Positions 19,215 to 26,286 of a stretch of 64,000 nucleotides of DNA are shown piece after piece. How positions within the stretch are numbered: position 1 is the stretch's first letter; the number at the start of each line of letters is the position of its first letter. Source of the DNA: WS-2 sp036507005 (lineage in GTDB: Bacteria > Eisenbacteria > RBG-16-71-46); NCBI GenBank assembly GCA_036507005.1, contig DASXQT010000014.1, forward strand, positions 4,192-68,191, read 5' to 3'. Both the position numbers and the translations under genes were made by a program. The notes beneath the pieces are model-generated. The model ran no database searches and had not been told where the DNA came from. It saw only the letters and a list, made by a program, of their open reading frames with translations.

Positions 19215-22200
19215 TTGCCATTGAGCCTCGCCCGCCCCGCCCGCCGCCGATCCCCGCGCCGTCCGATCCGAAGCGCGATCGCCGGCCTTGCTCTGCTCGC
19301 GCTGCTCCACGGCGCCGGAGCGCGGCCCTGCGCGGCGCGGCCGGTCTTCCGGGTGATCGAGACCGACGACCTGAGGCTGGTCTACCACGGGCCGACGTTC
19401 CAGTACCTCGCGCCCTACACCACGCGCTGCTTCGAGAACTCGCTCGCCCTGGAGCGCCGGCTCTTCGGGTATCGGCCGTGGGAGAAGATCACGGTCATGC
19501 CCAACGACTTCTCCGACTACGGCAACGCCGGCGTCTGGACCAACCCGCGCAACAGCATGATGATCCAGATCGCCCCCACCAACTTCGTCTACGAGACCGG
19601 CCCGTCGAACGAGCGCATCAACTTCCTGATGAGCCACGAGCTGGTGCACGTCGTCACGGCCGACCAGGCGGCGGGATGGGACCCGTTCTTCCGCCGGGCC
19701 TTCCTCGGGAAGGTGCGCGAATCCTCCGAGCACCCGGAGACCATCCTCTACGGCTACCTCACGCTCCCGCGGCGCGCGGCGCCCCGCTGGTTCCGCGAGG
19801 GGATCGCGGTGTTCCTCGAGACCTGGATGGCGGGCGGGCTGGGCCGCGCCCAGGGGCCGTACGACGAGATGGTGTTCCGCACCATGGTGCGCGACGGGAG
19901 CCGCATCTACGACCCGCTCGGCCTCGAGTCCGAAGGCACCAAGACCGACTTCCAGGTCGGGGTCAACTCGTACCTGTACGGAACCCGGTTCCTCACCTAT
20001 CTGGCCTGGGCCCGATCGCCCGAGGAGGTCCTCGCCTGGGCCGGGCGCGCGCCGGGCAGCCGCGCCTACTTCGCCGCGCAGTTCCGGCACGTGTTCGGCG
20101 AGCCGATGTCGCAGGGCTGGCGCGAGTGGCTCGCGTTCGAGCGCGGGTTCCAGCGCGCCAACCTCGACTCGGTGCGGCGCCATCCGATCACCCCGCACCG
20201 CGATCTGTCGGCCCACGCGCTGGGCTCGGTGTCGCGCGCGTACCTGGATCCGGCGAGTCGCACGCTCTACGCCGCGGTCCAGCATCCCGGCACGGTCGCC
20301 TCCATCGCCGCGATCCCGCTCGACGGCGGGCCGATCCGCTCGCTGGCCGAGGTCAAGGGGCCGGCGCTCTACTTCGTCTGCTCGCTCGCCCGCGATCCCG
20401 AGACCGGGCTGATCTACTACACGACCGACAACAACCGGTGGCGCGACCTGAACGTGCTCGACCCCCGCACCGGGAAGCACCGCCGGCTGATCGAGGATGC
20501 GCGCATCGGGGACCTCGTCTTCCACCCCCGCGATCGATCGATCTGGGGGGTGCGCCACTTCGACGGCATCTCGTCGCTGGTGCGCATTCCACCGCCGTAC
20601 ACCGATTACAGCCGCGTGGTCTCGCTTCCCTACGGCCAGGACGCCTACGATCTGGACCTCTCGCCCGACGGCGCCTGGCTCTCGGCGTCGTGGGCCGAGG
20701 TGAGCGGCCGCCAGTCGCTCCGGCTCATGAGCCTCGAGAAGCTGGCCGCCGGCGACACCGGCACGCGGGTGCTGTTCGACTTCGGCAGCTCGATCCCGAC
20801 CAGCTTCGTGTTCTCTCCGGACGGTCGCTCGCTCTGCGGCAGCTCGTACTACACCGGCGTCTCGAACCTCTTCCGCTACGACCTCACGGCGGACTCGATG
20901 GACATCGTGACCAACGTCGAGGACGGGCTCTTCCGGCCCGTGCCGCTGGACGGGGATTCCGCGATCGCCTTTCGCTACACCGGCGACGGCTTCGTGCCCA
21001 GCGTCGTCCCGGTACGCCCGCTCACCGACGTGAGCGCCATCACCTTCCTGGGGCAGCAGCTCGCGGAGAAGCATCCGGTGGTGAAGTCGTGGAAGCTGCC
21101 GCCGCCGTCGGCGGTCGTGATCGATTCGACCCGCCTTCGAACCGGCGATTACCGCCCCCTGGCCAGCGTCCGCCCCGCGTTCCTCTACCCGTTCGTGGAG
21201 GGCTACAAGACGCACACCGCGGCCGGCCTGCACCTGCAGCTCTCGGATCCGGTCGGACTCCACACCTTCGATGCTTCGCTCTCGGCCACCCCGACCGACC
21301 GCGTGGGGACGGACGAGCGCTGGCATGCCGCCCTGCGATACCACCGGCCGGACGCGAGCGCCGAGATGCTGTGGAACCCGGGCTCGTTCTACGACCTGGT
21401 CGGCTCGACCAAGACGAGCCGCAAGGGGGTCCACGCGGGGATCGAGCTGGACCGCACCTTCATCCGCGACACGCCACGCACGCTCCAGCTCGAGTCCACG
21501 CTGTCGGGCTGGAGCGGGCTCGAGCGCCTGCCCGATCATCAGAACGTCGCCACCTCCGCGGATTTCGACCGCCTGGTGACCGGAGCGGTCACGCTCGAGT
21601 ACCGGAACACCCGCAAGTCCATCGGAGCGATCGATCCCGAGAAGGGCCACACCTGGAGCCTGCGGGCCGAGGCGGACGGCGTGCGCTTCCGCAATCCGAA
21701 GGGGGCGGTCCTGCGCGGCTTCCCCAAGCTTTCCGGGACCCTCGAGCTCGGGACTCCCGTGCCGCTGCGGAACTCCTCCCTGTGGCTTCTCACCGCGGCC
21801 GGCTGGTCGCCCGGGGACCGGGGCGAGCCGTTCGCGAACTTCTTCTTCGGCGGCTTCGGCAACAACGGACTCGACCACCTGGAACCGAGACGATACCGTG
21901 ATCCGGAGCGCTTCCCGGGGATCGAGATCGACGAGGCCGGAGGAACGAGCTACGGCAAGGCCGTGCTCGACCTGGGCCTGCCGCCGCTGCGCTTCCGGCG
22001 TCTCGGGACTCCCGGGCTCTACGCTTCCTTCCTGCGGGTGTCCCTGTTCGGCGGCGGACTGCGCACCGATCTCGACCTCGCGGGGGGCGACTCGATCGCC
22101 GACGCCGGCGCGCAGGCGGACCTTCGGATCCAGCTCCTCACGCAGCAGGCGTTCACGCTCTCGTACGGGTACGCCCAGGCCTCGCGATTGCACGGGGGGC

Positions 22201-22241
22201 GCTCCAGCGGGTGGATGGTATCGCTCAAGCTCCCCGAATGA
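19215..22241 (+). CDS. Metallopeptidase - beta-propeller - outer-membrane barrel fusion
   Basis: About 1008 residues. Signal peptide, then a gluzincin peptidase domain with HELVH near 141-145 and a downstream WFREGIAVFLE (Glu near 196) as third zinc ligand. Residues ~340-640 are a WD40/TolB-like propeller (DLDLSPDGAWLSASW, SFVFSPDGRSLCGSSYY). The last ~330 residues resemble a surface-antigen/Omp85-type barrel, with alternating strands, GFGNNGLDHLEPRRYRD and a terminal strand before LPE. The chain likely sits in the outer membrane with the peptidase in the periplasm or outside. The start is uncertain: TTG 19215 or 19221, no clear ribosome site. Confidence 0.78.
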   Translation: MPLSLARPARRRSPRRPIRSAIAGLALLALLHGAGARPCAARPVFRVIETDDLRLVYHGPTFQYLAPYTTRCFENSLALERRLFGYRPWEKITVMPNDFSDYGNAGVWTNPRNSMMIQIAPTNFVYETGPSNERINFLMSHELVHVVTADQAAGWDPFFRRAFLGKVRESSEHPETILYGYLTLPRRAAPRWFREGIAVFLETWMAGGLGRAQGPYDEMVFRTMVRDGSRIYDPLGLESEGTKTDFQVGVNSYLYGTRFLTYLAWARSPEEVLAWAGRAPGSRAYFAAQFRHVFGEPMSQGWREWLAFERGFQRANLDSVRRHPITPHRDLSAHALGSVSRAYLDPASRTLYAAVQHPGTVASIAAIPLDGGPIRSLAEVKGPALYFVCSLARDPETGLIYYTTDNNRWRDLNVLDPRTGKHRRLIEDARIGDLVFHPRDRSIWGVRHFDGISSLVRIPPPYTDYSRVVSLPYGQDAYDLDLSPDGAWLSASWAEVSGRQSLRLMSLEKLAAGDTGTRVLFDFGSSIPTSFVFSPDGRSLCGSSYYTGVSNLFRYDLTADSMDIVTNVEDGLFRPVPLDGDSAIAFRYTGDGFVPSVVPVRPLTDVSAITFLGQQLAEKHPVVKSWKLPPPSAVVIDSTRLRTGDYRPLASVRPAFLYPFVEGYKTHTAAGLHLQLSDPVGLHTFDASLSATPTDRVGTDERWHAALRYHRPDASAEMLWNPGSFYDLVGSTKTSRKGVHAGIELDRTFIRDTPRTLQLESTLSGWSGLERLPDHQNVATSADFDRLVTGAVTLEYRNTRKSIGAIDPEKGHTWSLRAEADGVRFRNPKGAVLRGFPKLSGTLELGTPVPLRNSSLWLLTAAGWSPGDRGEPFANFFFGGFGNNGLDHLEPRRYRDPERFPGIEIDEAGGTSYGKAVLDLGLPPLRFRRLGTPGLYASFLRVSLFGGGLRTDLDLAGGDSIADAGAQADLRIQLLTQQAFTLSYGYAQASRLHGGRSSGWMVSLKLPE

Positions 22242-22269
22242 CCGGGACACCCTCGCTCGAGAACCCGTG

Positions 22270-23277
22270 ATGGGCGCGATCGGCCTCTCGATCGGCTTCG
22301 TTCCGGTCGTCCTGTTCCTCGCGGTGCTCATGTTCATGGACAGCTACAAGCTGGTCCGGCGCGGGGCCGTGCTGCGGTCGATCGGGCTCGGCTGCCTCGC
22401 GGCGCTCACGGCGCTGCTCGCGAACCGGCTCCTGCTGGACGTCCTGCACGTTCCCGCGCCCTGGGTGCGGCGTGCCCTCGCCCCGATCGTGGAGGAGACG
22501 CTCAAGGCTCTGTATCTCGTGCGCCTGATCCGAAGCGAGCGGGTCGGCTTCATGGTCGACGCCGGCATCCACGGGTTTGCCCTCGGCACCGGCTTCGCGC
22601 TGGTGGAGAACGTCTACTACGCCTGGGCGCTCGGAGTCTTCCAGCCCGTGCTGTGGCTGATCCGGGGCGTCGGCACCGCCGTCATGCACGGCGGCACCAC
22701 CGCGATCGTGGGCGTGGTCTCGAAGGGCATCGCCGATCGCCGCCAGACCCGGGCGCTCGTCGACTTCGTCCCCGGCCTCGCGATCGCCGCCGCGGTGCAC
22801 GCCCTGTTCAACCAGCTCTCGAACCAGCCGCTGATCGCGACGGCGGTCCTGCTGGTCCTGATGCCGCTCCTGCTGCTGTGGGTGTACGAACGCAGCGAAC
22901 GTGCGACCCGCGAGTGGCTCGGCGTCGGCCTCGACTCCGACGTGGAGGTGCTGGAGCTGATCTCGAGCGGCGAGATCCGCGACACCCGGATCGGGCGCTA
23001 CCTCGAGTCGCTCAAGCAGCGCTTCCCCGGCCCGGTCGTGGCCGACCTGCTCTGCCTGCTGCAGGTCCATCTCGAGCTGGCGGTGCGCTCGAAGGGCGTC
23101 CTGATCGCGCGCGCTGCCGGGCTGGAGATCCCCATGGACGACGACGTCCGCGCCAACTTCGAGGAGCTGGAATTCCTGGAGCGCTCGGTCGGTCCCACCG
23201 GAAAGATGGCGATCCTCCCGTTCCTGCGCACCAGCAGCCGCGACCTGTGGCAGCTCCACATGCTGCAGCGACAGTAG
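22270..23277 (+). CDS. prsW: PrsW-family intramembrane metalloprotease
   Basis: 335 residues with about seven membrane helices. PrsW signatures are present: PIVEETLKAL (E-E-x-x-K), GFALGTGFALVENVYY, GTAVMHGGTTAIVG and AAAVHALFN, which supply the Glu and His zinc ligands. Bacillus PrsW performs the first cut of the anti-sigma factor RsiW. Unlike B. subtilis PrsW, a cytoplasmic tail of ~130 residues (YERSERATREWLGVG to the end) follows the membrane part. It lies 28 nt after the barrel protein gene. GTG 22267 is an equally possible start. Confidence 0.85.
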   Translation: MGAIGLSIGFVPVVLFLAVLMFMDSYKLVRRGAVLRSIGLGCLAALTALLANRLLLDVLHVPAPWVRRALAPIVEETLKALYLVRLIRSERVGFMVDAGIHGFALGTGFALVENVYYAWALGVFQPVLWLIRGVGTAVMHGGTTAIVGVVSKGIADRRQTRALVDFVPGLAIAAAVHALFNQLSNQPLIATAVLLVLMPLLLLWVYERSERATREWLGVGLDSDVEVLELISSGEIRDTRIGRYLESLKQRFPGPVVADLLCLLQVHLELAVRSKGVLIARAAGLEIPMDDDVRANFEELEFLERSVGPTGKMAILPFLRTSSRDLWQLHMLQRQ

Positions 23278-23382
23278 GAAGACGCGGGCGGAGCGCTTAG
23301 GCAGGGCACCCGCCCGGCATCGCGACCGCGGCCGGCGGCTGCCTGCCGCCGGGCCGCCGTTCCCGGGTGTTGCCCCGGGCCG

Positions 23383-25848
23383 CTACCGCATGACCGTGAC
23401 GCTTCGGGTCTGCGATCTCCCCGCGGCGCGCAGGCGCACCATGTAGATGCCTGGAGCCAGCCCGCGCGAGGAGAGGCTCACCCGGCCGGGCCCCGCGTCG
23501 CACACCTGGTCGAGCAGCATCGAGACCTTGCGCCCGCTCACCGCGAAGACCTCGACGGTCACGCGCCCGCGCGCAGGAATCCGGTAGGCGAGAGTGGTCG
23601 TGCCGTCGAACGGGTTCGGGACCGCAGGCCCGAGGCCGAATCCGGCCGCGGCCCCCGGGCCTTCGACGGCGGTGGTGGTGGTGCAGGTGAGCTCGACGGT
23701 CGCGGTCTCGGGCGCGCAGGTCGCGCCGCTCCCGGCCACGATCCAGCGGTAGACCTCGGGCCCCGACGGGCAGGTCGCGGGCGCGCGCGCGTCCACCCCG
23801 AGCGTGAAGGACTCGCCCGCGCCGAGGGCGGGGGTGATCCCCGTGAACGGGCCGTTCGAGGCGATCGTCCAGCCGAGCGCATCCTGGAGCTCGTAGCGGA
23901 AGTGTCCGGCGGCGAGGCCCGCGTTGGTCACCGTGAATTCGAGCTGCCGCACCTCCAGCTCCGTCATCTCGCCGCCCTCGGGGACCGCGGTCGCGGCGGC
24001 CGGGCAGGGCGCGCTCGACGGGCAGGCGAGGGAGTGGTCCGTCATGCTCTTCCCGGCGATCGCGGAGCCGCCGGAGAGCTGCCGCGTGATGTTGGTCCAG
24101 CGACCGCCGGTGTCGTTGGTGTAGGTGATGAAGGACGAGCCGTTCGTGGGATCGATGTCCATCTCGAACAGATCCAGGAGCTGGCGGCCGCCGCTGCAGT
24201 TGGTTCCCTGCTCGCACACCCGCCCGGTGTGGATGATGTGGTCGCTCACCAGGGTCTGCTCGAAGAGCGGGGCCGAGTCCAGCGCGTTCTGGCAGCGCGC
24301 GGTGAACACCTGCCACTGGTTCGCCGGGTCGTCGGCGTTGCGTCCCTGCGCGCCGTACCAGGCGAGCACGATCCGTCCGGCCGAGCCGGCCGCGAGGGCC
24401 GGGAACACCGAGACCTTGGTCGCGGGCCCGTTGCTCACCCGCCGCGGCGGCGCCCAGTGCTCACCCTGGTCGGTGGAGAAGGTGTAGTAGATGTTCCGGT
24501 CGTCGCAGAACGCGGTGTAGACGTTGCCCGCCCGGTCCACCGCCACGCACGAGAACATGTGGGCGTAGTTGGACCCCCGTGCCCCCTCGTGCGCCAGCTT
24601 GGACGACCAGGTCACGCCGAAGTCGTGGGACACGCCCACGTAGAGCTTGTTCCCGCCTTCGACGAAGCCGTGATAGAGGTTGCCCTCCCCGTTCGGCCCC
24701 GCCAGCCCCGGGGGCGTGAGGGGAGGCGTCGGGCGCTGGTCGGCGACCATGGTGCCGAGGGCGTTGTTGAGCGTGCTCGTGAACACCACGTCCTGGTTGA
24801 CGAGATAGGGCCCGGTGAAGGTCCCGGGCAGGCCGCCGGCGTCCGAGCGCACCAGGTAGATGTTGAAGCCGCCGCTCACCGAGTGGTACGAGAGGTACAC
24901 GGTGTTCGCCCCGTAGGCCGCGTTCCACTGCCGGTCGTCCACCACGTTGGCGGTCGAGATCGGCGTGGTCACCCAGGTCGCTCCGCCGTCCATCGAGACC
25001 GAGGAGTTGAAGTTCACGAGCGCGTCAAGGGCATGCAGGCTCGAGGTGTAGAGGTTGTAGAACCCGAGCGCGTTCTTCACCGGAGCCACCTCCACGTCGG
25101 TGTCCCCGCCGCCGTTGACGAGCGGCGCCTCGGGCTCGACGAAGCTCGCGACCGTCTGGCCGCAGGGCTCGCTGATCTTCCACAGGCCGATGCCCTCGCC
25201 GTTGGACGAGACGTACGCGTTGCCGTCGGGATCCATCTTGACCGCGGGCTCGAGGTCGTTGTTGTGGGCGCTCAGGCCCGAGCCGGTGAGATGCAAGTTC
25301 GCGCTCCACACGTCGGCCGAGCTGCGGTAGAGGGCGTCCGCGATCCCGGTCGGGGGCAGCGGTCCCAGCGAGACCAGGGCAGTGTAGGTCTCGCCCTGGG
25401 CGTGGAACGGCACGACCCGCAGCGTGTAGGTGCCGGAGACGGCCGGGAGGTAGGCGATCTCGGGCTGGTTGGTGCTGGCGGAGCTGGTGAAGATGGTGGC
25501 GCCCTTGTAGACCCACAGGTCGAGGTCGGCGCGCGCTGTGTCGCCGAGCGGCGACTCCCAGTCCACGCGCACCGCGACGTAGTCGTCGGGGTGGAGCGCC
25601 GCGTAGTCGGCCGGCAGCGTCACGGTCAGCGCGAAGGCGTCGCAGGTCGTGGCCGCGTTGCACGTCGGCGCGCTCGAGACCGGGGTCGGCGTCGGGTTCG
25701 AGACCAGGAACGGACCGCCGGTGTAGGTCAGGGTCGAGCTCGATTCCGTGATCGTGCCGCTCGCGGGCGTGGCGGCCGAGGCGGTCTCGAGCGCGAGAGC
25801 GGTGAGCAGGGTGCCGAGGGCGGGAATGCGCAGCGCTTTCCAGGTCAT
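23383..25848 (-). CDS. Secreted BNR/sialidase-like protein with C-terminal sorting-like domain
   Basis: 821 residues. Signal peptide (MTWKALRIPALGTLLTALAL...ASA), an N-terminal pre-peptidase-like beta domain (ADLDLWVYKGATIFT, YLPAVSGTYTLRVVPFHAQG), then a large propeller with Asp-box-like turns (SVSMDGGATWVTTP, VSHDFGVTWSSKL, TFSTDQGEHWAPP). It ends in an Ig-like segment and an FlgD/T9SS-like domain (VPNPFDGTTTLAYRIP ... GIYMVRLRAAGR ... RSVTVMR). Catalytic sialidase residues were not identified. ATG 25848 has AAGGAG 6 nt upstream. Probably exported to the surface like the subtilase, with which it shares promoter architecture. Confidence 0.85.
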   Translation of the reverse strand: MTWKALRIPALGTLLTALALETASAATPASGTITESSSTLTYTGGPFLVSNPTPTPVSSAPTCNAATTCDAFALTVTLPADYAALHPDDYVAVRVDWESPLGDTARADLDLWVYKGATIFTSSASTNQPEIAYLPAVSGTYTLRVVPFHAQGETYTALVSLGPLPPTGIADALYRSSADVWSANLHLTGSGLSAHNNDLEPAVKMDPDGNAYVSSNGEGIGLWKISEPCGQTVASFVEPEAPLVNGGGDTDVEVAPVKNALGFYNLYTSSLHALDALVNFNSSVSMDGGATWVTTPISTANVVDDRQWNAAYGANTVYLSYHSVSGGFNIYLVRSDAGGLPGTFTGPYLVNQDVVFTSTLNNALGTMVADQRPTPPLTPPGLAGPNGEGNLYHGFVEGGNKLYVGVSHDFGVTWSSKLAHEGARGSNYAHMFSCVAVDRAGNVYTAFCDDRNIYYTFSTDQGEHWAPPRRVSNGPATKVSVFPALAAGSAGRIVLAWYGAQGRNADDPANQWQVFTARCQNALDSAPLFEQTLVSDHIIHTGRVCEQGTNCSGGRQLLDLFEMDIDPTNGSSFITYTNDTGGRWTNITRQLSGGSAIAGKSMTDHSLACPSSAPCPAAATAVPEGGEMTELEVRQLEFTVTNAGLAAGHFRYELQDALGWTIASNGPFTGITPALGAGESFTLGVDARAPATCPSGPEVYRWIVAGSGATCAPETATVELTCTTTTAVEGPGAAAGFGLGPAVPNPFDGTTTLAYRIPARGRVTVEVFAVSGRKVSMLLDQVCDAGPGRVSLSSRGLAPGIYMVRLRAAGRSQTRSVTVMR

Positions 25849-25928
25849 CGCAAGCTCCTTGTGGCGGCCGAAGGGCCGGGTGAACCGGGCGCTCTCCCCG
25901 AGGGAAGGGCCAGCGTGAACTCGCAACC

Positions 25929-25960
25929 AGAATGCCGGCCGTTGCTTGAGCGGGGCTTGA
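25929..25960 (-). promoter_or_regulatory. Second TCAAG-N6-TCAAG activator-like site
   Basis: Minus strand: TCAAG at 25956-25960 and 25945-25949 (11-bp period), then 10 nt, then CATTCT at 25929-25934. Spacing is identical to the site upstream of the subtilase gene, 81-112 nt before its start codon. DNA between here and 26152 shows no other recognisable feature. Confidence 0.4.
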
Positions 25961-26152
25961 GCGCCGCCGCCATTCGGCCGGCTATCGGGCTGGTGCGGAG
26001 CCTGTTAGGGGGACTTCGAGGGGCGAGGGCGCGGCGTACCCGGCTCCCAGGCCGGGCCGGGGCGCTTGGGCTCGCGGGTCGCGACCGCCTCCCGCGGCGG
26101 GGAGCCGGGTCCGGCGTCCGGCGAGCCGTGGCCGCCCACTTTCACGTCGAAT

Positions 26153-26192
26153 ATGAATGTTAGTTGATGACGCTCCCATTCATCTGTAATAT
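26153..26192 (+). promoter_or_regulatory. Promoter with overlapping inverted repeat
   Basis: TTGATG (26164-26169), 17-nt spacer and TAATAT (26187-26192) form a good sigma-70 site inside a ~60-bp AT-rich island. ATGAATG (26153-26159) and CATTCAT (26177-26183) form a 7-bp inverted repeat straddling the -35, operator-like. Serves the delta-60 repeat gene, leader about 90 nt. Confidence 0.55.
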
Positions 26193-26286
26193 CAATATGT
26201 ATATTTGGGCGGGAGTACCCTGCCCGCTCCCCGCCCCGGCCCGACGCCGCAGGGGCCGAAGACGTTCTGGCGTCGCACGAGGTCGC

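Noticed and set aside
17070..22337. A 1755-codon open frame on the minus strand, and other very long antisense frames (for example 7988-11251 +, 26005-29286 -)
   Set aside because: They mirror real genes in high-GC codon usage, have Arg/Gly/His-rich composition without domains, and the opposite strand carries clear conserved proteins.
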